A DNA stretch of 33,924 bases from Chryseobacterium sp. Bi04 (GCF_918698085.1 NZ_CAKKLP010000024.1:1-33924), one strand, 5' to 3'; shown: positions 25,295-33,849, numbered from the stretch's first letter. The notes: a model not told the origin generated them from the letters alone. Made by a program: numbers and translations.

Positions 25295-25700
25295 CAAGAA
25301 TTGGATAATTTTATAGGTAAAATTACCCAAACAAACTTCTACAGTAATAGATTGAAAAAACACTTGCATTCCTTCCTCTAATATTTCAATTCAGAATCAA
25401 TCAAGAAGGCTTACTAATTTAGTCCATTCTTCTCCAGTACAACCTATTTGATTTGATTATATTCTTTTTCTACAATTCTGAGGTTGACAAATATTGAGCA
25501 ATGATACTATTTTTTCCTGAGAAATTTGTTTTTCTTAGCTTAACATTCATGTTAGCGAGGTTTCAAGCGAAGGTAAAAGAATAATTCAGTTATTATTCTT
25601 ATGTGGATAATTTTATATCACCTGTTATTGTAATATTGTAAAAAAAATTGCCGAGCATAAAAAAAATTATTAGATTTGGCAATCAAAAAAATACACAAAT
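25295..25700. other. Gene-free leader region with inverted repeats
   Basis: No gene was seen. A perfect 9-bp inverted repeat AAGAATAAT (25577-25585) / ATTATTCTT (25592-25600) lies about 50 bases before the operon promoter. ATTGCC (25647-25652) and GGCAAT (25678-25683) flank the promoter spacer. Either could be a binding site of the XRE protein. Confidence 0.4.
25647..25678 (+). promoter_or_regulatory. Promoter of the export operon
   Basis: ATTG (25647-25650) and TAGATTTG (25671-25678) are 20 bases apart, matching the Bacteroidota promoter apart from the first base of the -33 box. The start of transcription should be near 25685, which leaves a leader of about 130 bases before the TolC-like gene and places the 28-codon ORF in it. 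Confidence 0.6.
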
Positions 25701-25787
25701 ATGAAAAATAACATTTGGGCTTATTCAGAGTTCCCCTTACAAAGACAATTTTACAGTCCTCAGAATATTTCTGTATTAAATTACTAG
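25701..25787 (+). CDS. Possible 28-residue peptide in the export operon leader
   Basis: A short ORF starting MKNNIWAYSEFPLQRQFYS and ending VLNY lies 23 bases downstream of a good promoter box and 27 bases before the TolC-like gene. It is rich in aromatic residues and lacks a signal peptide, double-glycine leader or cysteine. It could be an upstream regulatory ORF or a small secreted or signalling peptide, or it may be chance. The family is unknown. Confidence 0.3.
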   Translation: MKNNIWAYSEFPLQRQFYSPQNISVLNY

Positions 25788-25814
25788 ACAATCTACCCGA
25801 TATCAATTACGTAA

Positions 25815-27224
25815 ATGATTGAAATTAAGAAAACACTACTTATTATACTTATAATGAGTACCTTAAAAGGATATTGTCAAAAATCATTGGATATATATTA
25901 TTTCCTTGATAATATTGACAATACTCATTCTTATAAAATCGCTTCAAATAATTATAAGATACAAAAATTACAGAATGATTTTTTTCGCAAATCTTTATAT
26001 CCAAATGTCAATTTAGATTTATCAATCCCCTATCAAAGGTCTATTTCTGAAGTTACACAGCCGGATGGAACGTTAAAATTTATTGAACGAAATTATTTAA
26101 ATTCTAATGCCAGTTTAAGCACAAGTCAAGTTATTCCATTTACTGGTGGAACAATCAATTTATCGAATTCTATAAATTATTCAAGAGATTTTAACAATAA
26201 TTATACAAATTTTTCAAGTAATTGGGTTAATCTTTCTTTTCGTCAACCTATTAATGGCTACAACAGTTATAAATGGGACAAAAAAATAAATAATTTAATT
26301 AAAAAGAAAGATTCATTGGATTATTTAAAGAATACAATTAAAATCCAGTATGATATTGCTAAAGCATATATAGATGCCGAAAATGTGCAATTAAAATCTT
26401 TTTTATTAACTGAGAATATCAAAAAAGTTAAAACTATACTTAATGAGGTTTCAGAAAAGTATAAGCACGGTCGTGCAATTAAAACTGATGTAACACAAAT
26501 GGAATTAAGTGTTATAAAGTTGAATGGCTATTTAAAAGCCAATTCAATTGAATATGAAAATATGTTAAATGAGTTAGAAAGAGTAAGTGGTATTGAAATT
26601 CATGATTCTATCAAATTAGCAGGAGTGCAGGAAATTGAATATTTAATTGACAAAGATCAACTTATTAGAAATTTGGATTATAATGGATTTGAACTAGAAT
26701 GGTTGATAAACGAGATAAAGGCTGAAGCAAATTTAGATAAGACAAAAAAAGAAGGTAGTATATCTTTAAATCTTCAGGCGGGTGTAGGAGTAAATTCTTC
26801 ATCAACCGAATTTTCACGTTTATTTAATGCTCCATTACAAACTCAATTTCTCACGCTTGGAGTTAGTATTCCAATACTAGATTGGGGCATTTCAAAAGAT
26901 AGAGTAACGATTGCGTTAATAGAGAGGGAAAATACAAAATTAAAAAAAGATGAAGATAAAGACGAACATATAAAATTAATTGAAGAGTTAATTAGTTATT
27001 CTTGGAATTTAAAAACTCAAATGCTGGCTTTAAAGGAACAAATTATATTATCCGAAAAGTTAATAATTGATTACAAAGAATTGTTATTATTGGGAAAATT
27101 GACAATCTCTGACTTTAATAACCAGCTTTATGAAAACATTAATTTATCAATCGAATATGAAAAATTGAAAAATAATTTGTTTTTATTAAAATTTAGAATA
27201 GATGAACTTAATTTAAAATATTAA
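25815..27224 (+). CDS. TolC-like outer membrane efflux protein
   Basis: A 469-residue outer-membrane channel of the TolC/OEP family. Seen: a signal peptide of about 20 residues (IIKKTLLIILIM-like, ending GYCQ), an N-terminal OEP repeat with beta strands (NSNASLSTSQVIPFTGGTINLSNSINYS), long charged coiled-coil helices (about 160-260 and 370-460), and a second strand pair (LQAGVGVNSSS, TLGVSIPILDWG). It would complete a trans-envelope path with the HlyD-type adaptor and the ABC transporter at the end of the operon. The cargo gene begins 5 bases later. Base composition is clearly more AT-rich than in the fucose operon. Confidence 0.87.
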   Translation: MIEIKKTLLIILIMSTLKGYCQKSLDIYYFLDNIDNTHSYKIASNNYKIQKLQNDFFRKSLYPNVNLDLSIPYQRSISEVTQPDGTLKFIERNYLNSNASLSTSQVIPFTGGTINLSNSINYSRDFNNNYTNFSSNWVNLSFRQPINGYNSYKWDKKINNLIKKKDSLDYLKNTIKIQYDIAKAYIDAENVQLKSFLLTENIKKVKTILNEVSEKYKHGRAIKTDVTQMELSVIKLNGYLKANSIEYENMLNELERVSGIEIHDSIKLAGVQEIEYLIDKDQLIRNLDYNGFELEWLINEIKAEANLDKTKKEGSISLNLQAGVGVNSSSTEFSRLFNAPLQTQFLTLGVSIPILDWGISKDRVTIALIERENTKLKKDEDKDEHIKLIEELISYSWNLKTQMLALKEQIILSEKLIIDYKELLLLGKLTISDFNNQLYENINLSIEYEKLKNNLFLLKFRIDELNLKY

Positions 27225-27229
27225 AATTT

Positions 27230-27994
27230 ATGACAAGAACACATTTCTGTGATTTGGATTTAGAAGTACTAAATCCTATCGAAACAAAAAAAATTATTGG
27301 TGGAAACTGGTATGATTACACTAATATTGGAGAGGTAGTCATTCCTTGGGATGGCGGAGGCGGAGGTGGTTATGATGGGGGTTACGACCCAACTCATGGT
27401 GGAAATGATTATCCAGATTACGGCGGCGGCGGTAGTGGAAGTAATTCAGGAGGACCTGGACAAGGTAGCTTGCCTTCTGCTCCTACTCATATATGCCAAC
27501 AGCTCGCAGGATCTGCAACATGTGCAACAATGGCTCTTAATTATGTTGCAAATTATTTTGGAGGTACAGGATTAACTTCGAGTGATTTTGCAGAATTTAC
27601 GGGTCAGAATTTTTTTGCTATGTTAGGAGGAGCGGGAGGACTTAGCTCTTCTCAGCTGCAAACTGCTGTTAATACATTTTTCCAAAACACCATTATAGAT
27701 GGATCTAATGGAAATACCATTGCAAATGAATTGAATGGGGGGCATCCTATTTTAGGAACAATTGATCAAGGTGGTGGTGTTGGACACGAAGTTGTGATTA
27801 CTAATTTTGATGCTTCTGCTGGAACAGTAACTTATATGGATTCAATTCAAGGAGGCCCAAAAACATCAAGTCTTAGTACGGTAAGTTTCACAGGACCATT
27901 ATTTGCGATCTCAGGATTAAACAATAACAGTATTGTTCAAAAATATAGAACGGATACTAACGATGTTACTGCATGCTCTATTTGCGGACATTAA
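27230..27994 (+). CDS. Double-glycine-leader protein with C39-like cysteine peptidase domain (exported cargo)
   Basis: A 254-residue protein without a Sec signal. Residues 1-25 form a leader, LDLEVLNPIETKKIIGG, ending Gly24-Gly25, the kind removed by peptidase-containing ABC transporters. Residues 41-80 are a Gly/Asp/Tyr-rich linker. From about 86 on there is a papain-like fold: QQLAGSATCATMALNYV with Cys98 and preceding Gln, GHEVVITNF with His186, and YMDSIQGG with Asp204, the order Cys-His-Asp of C39 peptidases. The C-terminus has a CSIC pair. So the cargo appears to be a peptidase, not a short bacteriocin. It may process, kill or signal outside the cell; the target is unknown. Exporter genes follow in the same operon. 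Confidence 0.8.
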   Translation: MTRTHFCDLDLEVLNPIETKKIIGGNWYDYTNIGEVVIPWDGGGGGGYDGGYDPTHGGNDYPDYGGGGSGSNSGGPGQGSLPSAPTHICQQLAGSATCATMALNYVANYFGGTGLTSSDFAEFTGQNFFAMLGGAGGLSSSQLQTAVNTFFQNTIIDGSNGNTIANELNGGHPILGTIDQGGGVGHEVVITNFDASAGTVTYMDSIQGGPKTSSLSTVSFTGPLFAISGLNNNSIVQKYRTDTNDVTACSICGH

Positions 27995-27996
27995 TT

Positions 27997-28027
27997 TATT
28001 AAAGGCTGATTTTGTCAGCCTTTAATA
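27997..28027 (+). terminator. Intra-operon hairpin after the cargo gene
   Basis: A 13-bp perfect stem with core AAAGGCTGA/TCAGCCTTT and a 5-base loop starts right after the cargo stop codon. Only a short U-tract follows, so it may act as a partial terminator or an RNA-protecting hairpin, giving more cargo than exporter message. Confidence 0.65.
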
Positions 28028-28051
28028 TTAAAAATTTAAAATTTACATACT

Positions 28052-28633
28052 ATGATTACAAAAACATTAACAACAATATTTATCATTTCTTCTTTTCTGT
28101 TCAAAGCACAAAATATAGTTTTACAAAAAAATGATACTCTTCCAACGAAAAGCAAAGGACTAAACATAAAAGGTAATGTTGAAGCACATTCTCTTTCCAT
28201 GTTCAGATCTCCATCGAATAATATTGCATATTTTGTAAATACTAAGCACTATAATTACCTATTCTTTCAAAGCTTGGATATTAATAAAATTGGAAACGTT
28301 AATATTGTTAATAAGAATATAGCTGTGGATGGTAAAAACTATAGTGGTGCAATGTACATGAGTACAAAAAACAATTATCAACCTCAAGCAATAGATTTGA
28401 AAGATATTAAGAGTAAATACGCCAAAGATCAAAGTTTACCTTGCCAATATTTTTTTAATGGTTCATTGATTCAGGATTTAGAAAGAAACTATTCTATTGA
28501 TAATAATAACATCTTGGAAGTAAGTTCTCATATTTATGAAAACAAAGAAGAAAATCTGAAAATTAATATTATAGAAATCTTTACAAAATCTGAAGAAAAT
28601 ATCAGAAAGAGTAAAGAAATTATCTTAAGGTAA
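28052..28633 (+). CDS. Secreted protein of unknown function in the export operon
   Basis: A 193-residue protein with a Sec signal peptide (MITKTLTTIFIISSFLFKAQ). The mature part has no family I recognise. A C-terminal segment, CQYFFNGSLIQDLERNYSI...LEVSSHIYEN...LKINIIEIFTK, faintly recalls the way TonB-dependent receptor plug domains run (a VDG-like turn, an I-x-V strand, then a VI-x-I-x-TK strand), but this is weak. Its position next to the cargo, with an independent Sec signal, would fit a periplasmic immunity or helper protein. That is inference only. Confidence 0.6.
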   Translation: MITKTLTTIFIISSFLFKAQNIVLQKNDTLPTKSKGLNIKGNVEAHSLSMFRSPSNNIAYFVNTKHYNYLFFQSLDINKIGNVNIVNKNIAVDGKNYSGAMYMSTKNNYQPQAIDLKDIKSKYAKDQSLPCQYFFNGSLIQDLERNYSIDNNNILEVSSHIYENKEENLKINIIEIFTKSEENIRKSKEIILR

Positions 28634-28657
28634 AAGCGCTTCTTATCAAAGGTATAA

Positions 28658-30094
28658 ATGTATCACAACATATATGATTTTTTAGACCAATACTTTCCCT
28701 CAATAGAGGGATGTATTTTATTTGGTAGCTATATTGAAAAGAAAGATAAAGCTAATGACGTTGATTTATTGTTAATAAGTGAAAGGTTTTCCTTTTCTTC
28801 TACAGAAAGTTTTACCTATAAAAATTTAGCATTTAATATTATTAAGATTAATTTTTCTGAAGTATTAAATATTATGTCAAAACAGTTTAAGCAAGGGAAT
28901 TTTCTATCTCACGCTTTCAAAACTGGAACTATTATTAAAGATGAAAACCAGGAATTGTCATATATAAAGAAGTATGTGTTGGATAATATTCCAAATGCGT
29001 CAGCAGATGTGATTAATTTTGATTTAAGTGAAGTGAGATTTAAAATCAATGATTACATGGAGCCTTTAAGACGTGGAATAGGATTAACAACTGAAAATTT
29101 TCTGCAAGCTGCAAGAGTGGTTTCCTTATTTGTTGATTACTTTCTTTTAAGCAATGGTATATACTTAAAAACTGAAAAAAGTAAAAATAAGTATTTTTTT
29201 CAAAATTTCCCTACTGAAGCAATCGAGCTATCGCAAATTATTGATACTCTTAAAAAGAGTGAAAAAATAAAGTTTATAAATGGTGTTGATTCCCTAATAT
29301 CAAAATACTCTATTCTGATTAAAGAGAAATACTCAAATAATTTCATACTAGATGATTATACTCAAGAGTATTTAATTTGTTTTGTGGAACAAACATTTAA
29401 GTTTAATGAAATTTCCGAACTTATTAAAAGATTTAAAGAAAATAACCCAAATGTAAATTTCTTTATTTATCAAGTTGATGAAGAAAATCAAGAAAAAGCA
29501 GGTTGCTATATTGTTATTAATAATAGGGATCAAAATATAGATATTGATAAAAAAGAATGGATAATATTTTTTCAAAAAGTGTTCCCGGATATAGACTTTA
29601 TATTTCCTTATAATAATATTTTTTGCTACCCGAAAATAAAATTCATGGGACATAATAACGAATTGATTGTTAATGAAATTATGTATTCATTGATTAATAT
29701 AATTTTTACTAATGCATCCATGTCAAAAGAAAAAATCATATTTGGGATAGTAATCGAGTTTTTTGCCTTTTCTACCTTAAATATTTATGACGCTTATAAT
29801 TACTATTTAATTAAGATGGATTCTAAAGCTAAAACTTCAAATTTCCTAAATGTTAATAGACAAAAAATTGAGGATAAATTTATAAAAGCAAATCAGTCAA
29901 TTGAACTTCCATTAATTCAAAGGTTATCATTATCCAAAGAAAAGCTAATTAATTTTGAGTCATTGAAGAATATTTCTCAGATTGTACATTTACAGATTTT
30001 AGACAGAATTTTGAGCGTTTTTTTGAGTAAAGACTACGAAAAATTCTATTATATACATGCCATAAAACTCAAATTAAATGAAAAAATTTCCTAA
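28658..30094 (+). CDS. Nucleotidyltransferase-fold protein with long uncharacterised C-terminal part
   Basis: A 478-residue cytoplasmic protein. The N-terminus has the polymerase-beta-type nucleotidyltransferase motif: GCILFGSYIEKKDKANDVDLLL, that is G23-S24 followed by D34-x-D36. The third acidic residue expected on a later strand is not evident; the candidate strand FNIIKINF lacks it. Residues about 120-240 are helical, as in kanamycin-type nucleotidyltransferases. The rest (about 250-478) matches nothing I know. It overlaps the exporter gene by 17 bases, so the two are coupled. It might modify the cargo, a small molecule or a target, or give immunity; nothing in the sequence decides. Confidence 0.65.
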   Translation: MYHNIYDFLDQYFPSIEGCILFGSYIEKKDKANDVDLLLISERFSFSSTESFTYKNLAFNIIKINFSEVLNIMSKQFKQGNFLSHAFKTGTIIKDENQELSYIKKYVLDNIPNASADVINFDLSEVRFKINDYMEPLRRGIGLTTENFLQAARVVSLFVDYFLLSNGIYLKTEKSKNKYFFQNFPTEAIELSQIIDTLKKSEKIKFINGVDSLISKYSILIKEKYSNNFILDDYTQEYLICFVEQTFKFNEISELIKRFKENNPNVNFFIYQVDEENQEKAGCYIVINNRDQNIDIDKKEWIIFFQKVFPDIDFIFPYNNIFCYPKIKFMGHNNELIVNEIMYSLINIIFTNASMSKEKIIFGIVIEFFAFSTLNIYDAYNYYLIKMDSKAKTSNFLNVNRQKIEDKFIKANQSIELPLIQRLSLSKEKLINFESLKNISQIVHLQILDRILSVFLSKDYEKFYYIHAIKLKLNEKIS

Positions 30095-32273
30095 TTATAG
30101 ACAGTTAGACAGTAAAGATTGTGGTTTGGCCTGTCTTCAAATTACTTCAAAATTTTACGGAAAATTCTTTTCAATTCAAGATATTCGCGATTTATCATCA
30201 GTATCAAAAGAAGGACTTTCCTTATATGAATTAGGATTAACTGCTGAAAGACTAGGCTTAAAGTCATTACCCGTAAAAGTAGAATTTGAAAAATTAACAG
30301 ATAATATTCCTCTACCATGCGTAGCACATTGGAGAAATAATCACTATGTTGTCATTTATAAAATTACAACGAAAAGTGTTTACATTTCTGATCCAAGATT
30401 AGGCAGAGTCAAATACTCACATAGAGAATTTTTAGAAGGCTGGCTTAATTATGAAAAAGATGATGCTAGAAAAGGTATCCTTTTGCTATTAGAGCCTACG
30501 GATAAATTCAATGAAATTAAGCCATCATTAAATCCAACGAATGTTTACGCGTTTAATTACTTTTTAAGCCATCTTGCACCGTATAAGACACAGGTTTTCC
30601 AATTGTTGGCGACAATGTTTATCTTAACGTTGGTTCAATCAGCAATCCCATTTATTACACAATCAATAGTAGATACAGGTATAGCATCTAAAGATTATAG
30701 TTTCATTTCCATGCTGTTAATTGCTAATATTGTTTTAATTGTAAGCATAAGTATTGGAAGCTGGATAAGACAATCAATTAATATTCATATATCATCAAGA
30801 ATCAAAGTTTCCATTTTATCCAATTTTATAATAAAACTGTTAAAACTTCCTGTTAATTATTTTGAAAATAAATCCTCTGGAGATATTTTTCAACGTGCAT
30901 TAGATTATGACAGGATGGAGAGTTTTATTATGAACTCTGCTTTCAATATAATACTTGCAATATTAAATATTTTAGTATTTGGAACAATTCTTTTTATTTA
31001 TAAACCCACTTTATTATTTGTTTTTCTGTTTAGTGGAATAATATACGTGGGGTGGGATTTATTCTTTTGGAATATCCGTAAGAAATTAGACATGAATTAT
31101 TTTTCACTGAAAGCAAAAAATAATAATCATTGGATGGAGCTACTTACCCATATACAAGAAATAAAGAATAATAATTACGAACAAGGGAAAAGATGGTCTT
31201 GGGAAAAAGTTCAAGTAAAATTATATTATTTAGGAATAAAATTCTTAAAGATTAACCAAATAGATACACTTGGTGCAAATCTTATCAACACAATATCCGA
31301 TGTCATTTTAACATTTATTTCTGTCTATTACGTTATAGAGGGGGAAATTACTTTAGGTACTCTTATAGCTATTCAATATATTCTAGGACAATTACGAAGT
31401 CCTCTTTCAGAGATTACGGCATTTATTTCTTCATATCAAATGGCATATATTAGTTTTATAAGAATAAATGATTCGAGTAACACTCCAGATGAACAAATAG
31501 ATGAAAATGTTACTTCAAGAGATTTACCAAAAAATGGGACACTTATTTTAAAAGATATTTTTTTCAAGTACAATAATAGCTCAAATTATATTTTAAATAA
31601 TATTTCGTTGACTGTTCCACAAGGGAAAATTACAGCAATTGTTGGTGCCAGCGGGAGTGGAAAAACAACCTTACTTAAAATTTTAACAAGGCTTTACAGC
31701 CCTGTTTCAGGCCATTTTTATATTGGGAATATTAACATGAATGCACTTGACATTAGTGAGTGGAGAAAAAAGATTGGAGTTGTCAATCAGGGTGCAGAAG
31801 CTTTCAAAGAATCCATTAAGGATAATATAGTTCTCAGTGGTGAGTATGATCAAAATAAATTGTATGATGCTTTGAGACAAGTTAACCTTCTAAATGATAT
31901 AAATGCGCTACCCTCAGGCATAAATTCTATGATGGGAGAAAATGGTAGAGGCCTGAGTGAAGGACAAAAACAAAGATTAATGATAGCAAGAGCACTTTAT
32001 AAGGATCCGCAATTTTTATTTTTAGATGAAGCAACAAATTCATTAGATTCAATAAATGAAAATATAATTGTTAACAATCTTAATACTTCTTTTGAAGGAA
32101 AAACAGTAGTACTCATCGCTCATAGACTTGCAACAATAAAAAAAGCGGATAATATAGTTGTTATGAATGAAGGACAAATTGTAGAAATGGGAGACGAAAA
32201 ACAATTGCTAAATAAAAAAGGATATTATTACGAATTATTTAAAAATCAAATGATATTAGAAAGCCATGAATAA
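30078..32273 (+). CDS. Peptidase-containing ABC transporter (C39 protease plus ABC exporter)
   Basis: A 731-residue inner-membrane exporter that cuts double-glycine leaders and pumps the cargo out. Seen: the N-terminal C39 domain with QLDSKDCGLACL (Cys15), His89 in NNHYVV and Asp105 in SDPRLG; transmembrane segments at about 165-440; then the ATPase with Walker A GASGSGKTT, Q-loop VNQG, signature LSEGQKQR, Walker B FLFLDEA and the switch His in IAHRLA. All catalytic residues appear present. It overlaps the upstream nucleotidyltransferase gene by 17 bases and the HlyD-type gene by 8. Its likely cargo is the Gly-Gly leader protein encoded two genes before that. Confidence 0.94.
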   Translation: MKKFPNYRQLDSKDCGLACLQITSKFYGKFFSIQDIRDLSSVSKEGLSLYELGLTAERLGLKSLPVKVEFEKLTDNIPLPCVAHWRNNHYVVIYKITTKSVYISDPRLGRVKYSHREFLEGWLNYEKDDARKGILLLLEPTDKFNEIKPSLNPTNVYAFNYFLSHLAPYKTQVFQLLATMFILTLVQSAIPFITQSIVDTGIASKDYSFISMLLIANIVLIVSISIGSWIRQSINIHISSRIKVSILSNFIIKLLKLPVNYFENKSSGDIFQRALDYDRMESFIMNSAFNIILAILNILVFGTILFIYKPTLLFVFLFSGIIYVGWDLFFWNIRKKLDMNYFSLKAKNNNHWMELLTHIQEIKNNNYEQGKRWSWEKVQVKLYYLGIKFLKINQIDTLGANLINTISDVILTFISVYYVIEGEITLGTLIAIQYILGQLRSPLSEITAFISSYQMAYISFIRINDSSNTPDEQIDENVTSRDLPKNGTLILKDIFFKYNNSSNYILNNISLTVPQGKITAIVGASGSGKTTLLKILTRLYSPVSGHFYIGNINMNALDISEWRKKIGVVNQGAEAFKESIKDNIVLSGEYDQNKLYDALRQVNLLNDINALPSGINSMMGENGRGLSEGQKQRLMIARALYKDPQFLFLDEATNSLDSINENIIVNNLNTSFEGKTVVLIAHRLATIKKADNIVVMNEGQIVEMGDEKQLLNKKGYYYELFKNQMILESHE

Positions 32274-33606
32274 GAAAACGACGTATTCTGAAGAATTTGA
32301 CGATGCCATTTCAATATTTCCAAAGTTTAATTCTATTCTATTTTATTCTTTAATAGCCATAATAACAATAACAATTATTCTCTTACAACTAATAAAATCT
32401 CCCGAAATTGTATTGGGAGAGGCTCGTGTAACAGCAGAAAAACCACCAATAGAAATTGTTTCTCAAAATTACGGTAAAATAATATTTAAGAAGTTTGTTC
32501 CACATAAGTTTCTTAAAAAAGGCGAGTATCTGGCAATAATGGAAAACCCTTCTAATGAAGATGATATTCTGGAATTGAAAAAAGTACTTTTAAAATACTC
32601 AAGTAACTTATATATTTTAAGAGCTTCCGATCTATCTTTCGCTTACAATTCCGATTTAGGAGAATTGGAAGAACCTTTTTTTAATTTGTTGAATACTTTA
32701 TATAGTATGGAGAAAGAAAAAGGATATAATGATAATGATGCCAGAAAAGAAGCCTTGAATAAACAAAACCATAAGTATTTTGAAATGATTTCTAAAAGAA
32801 ATGAAATCAAAAATGTTAAAAGAGATGAGATAGCTTTATTAAAAAATAGATTTAAAGATGATTCTATATTAATGGCGAAAGGCTTAATCACAAAAATAGA
32901 ATACGAAAATTCTCAGAGAAATTATTTGAAAGAAAATGAGAATCTTAAAAATTATGAAGCTAAAGATGTTGAAAATAATCTTAGTATATCTGACAATAAA
33001 GCTAATATACATGTAATTAATACCCAGAAAAACTTAAATATTTCCGATTTAGAAATTAAGCTAATAAGTACTTATAATCAATTACTTCAAGATATTAATT
33101 TTTGGGAATCAAAATATGTTATCAAAACACCAATTAATGGCACTGTAGATATGATGCAGTTCATCTCTTCTAATCAATTTGTCAAACAAGGAGAACCAAT
33201 ATTCAGCGTACTTCCTGATAATAATAAGTATGTTGCCCAATTATTAGTTGCGCCGACGGGAGCAGGAAAGATAAAAATTGGTCAGAATGTTTCAATTAAA
33301 CTGGCTTCCTTTCCGTTCCAAGAATATGGAAAATTAGAGGGTAAAGTTCAGTCAATTTCTTTAATTCCCACGCAAAATTATTACCTAATATTTGTAGAAT
33401 TGCCAAATGGATTAAAGAGTGATACAGATAATATTCTTGCATTTTCTAAAAATATGGTCGGGCAAGCAGAAATAATTACAAATAAAAGAAGTCTATTATC
33501 CAAATTATTTTCTAAAATAACTAATCTTTTTGAAAAAGATGATAATTATTACAATAGAGAAAAGGAACAATCTACACAAAGTAAATCAGCAGAAAATATT
33601 AAGTAG
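32266..33606 (+). CDS. HlyD-type membrane fusion adaptor
   Basis: A 446-residue periplasmic adaptor. Seen: a single N-terminal membrane helix (about 25-45, ILFYSLIAIITITIILLQLI), a split lipoyl-like domain (PPIEIVSQNYGKIIFKKFVPHKFLKKGEYLAIM and YVIKTPINGTVDMM...VKQGEPIFSVLP), a long Lys/Glu/Asn-rich coiled-coil hairpin (about 150-275) and a beta-barrel domain. It joins the ABC transporter to the TolC-like channel. It is the last gene of the operon. Confidence 0.88.
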   Translation: MNKKTTYSEEFDDAISIFPKFNSILFYSLIAIITITIILLQLIKSPEIVLGEARVTAEKPPIEIVSQNYGKIIFKKFVPHKFLKKGEYLAIMENPSNEDDILELKKVLLKYSSNLYILRASDLSFAYNSDLGELEEPFFNLLNTLYSMEKEKGYNDNDARKEALNKQNHKYFEMISKRNEIKNVKRDEIALLKNRFKDDSILMAKGLITKIEYENSQRNYLKENENLKNYEAKDVENNLSISDNKANIHVINTQKNLNISDLEIKLISTYNQLLQDINFWESKYVIKTPINGTVDMMQFISSNQFVKQGEPIFSVLPDNNKYVAQLLVAPTGAGKIKIGQNVSIKLASFPFQEYGKLEGKVQSISLIPTQNYYLIFVELPNGLKSDTDNILAFSKNMVGQAEIITNKRSLLSKLFSKITNLFEKDDNYYNREKEQSTQSKSAENIK

Positions 33607-33660
33607 TAATTAATTGTCAAACTTATAAATCTTAAATACCAATTTGCATACAAGGATTAC

Positions 33661-33690
33661 TTTTACTTTTATATTATGACAAAAGTAAAA
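33661..33690 (+). terminator. AT-rich hairpin after the export operon
   Basis: A perfect 10-bp stem (TTTTACTTTT with AAAAGTAAAA) and a 10-base loop lies 55 bases after the HlyD-type stop codon. It has only two G-C pairs (one per repeat arm is paired with its complement), so it is a weak terminator at best. Confidence 0.4.
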
Positions 33691-33814
33691 CTTACTCAAT
33701 CATAATTGATTGATAATCGGAATTTTTTATTTTTGAAAAAGTATTATACAGGATCAGTCTCAAAAGTTGGGGATAATATAAATTTACCTCAATACACCGG
33801 ATCAGGAGCAAAAG

Positions 33815-33845
33815 TTGGGGGGAATATTTAGTAATCTTATCTTTG
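33815..33845 (+). promoter_or_regulatory. Promoter of the insertion sequence transposase
   Basis: TTG (33815-33817, inside the second 19-base repeat) and TATCTTTG (33838-33845, perfect TAnnTTTG) are separated by 20 bases. The ATG follows the -7 box by only 4 bases, so the message would be leaderless or nearly so. Confidence 0.5.
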
Positions 33846-33849
33846 TATT

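Noticed and set aside
25618..25806. 62-residue minus-strand ORF in the export operon leader
   Set aside because: It covers the plus-strand promoter and the short plus-strand ORF, and shows no recognisable pattern.
27351..27575. 74-residue ORF overlapping the cargo gene
   Set aside because: It is the other frame of a Gly-rich coding segment, where Gly codons give long open alternative frames.
33751..33817. Two spaced repeats as the start of a CRISPR array
   Set aside because: Only two imperfect copies, next to transposase coding; they are better explained as insertion sequence end repeats, and no cas gene was seen.
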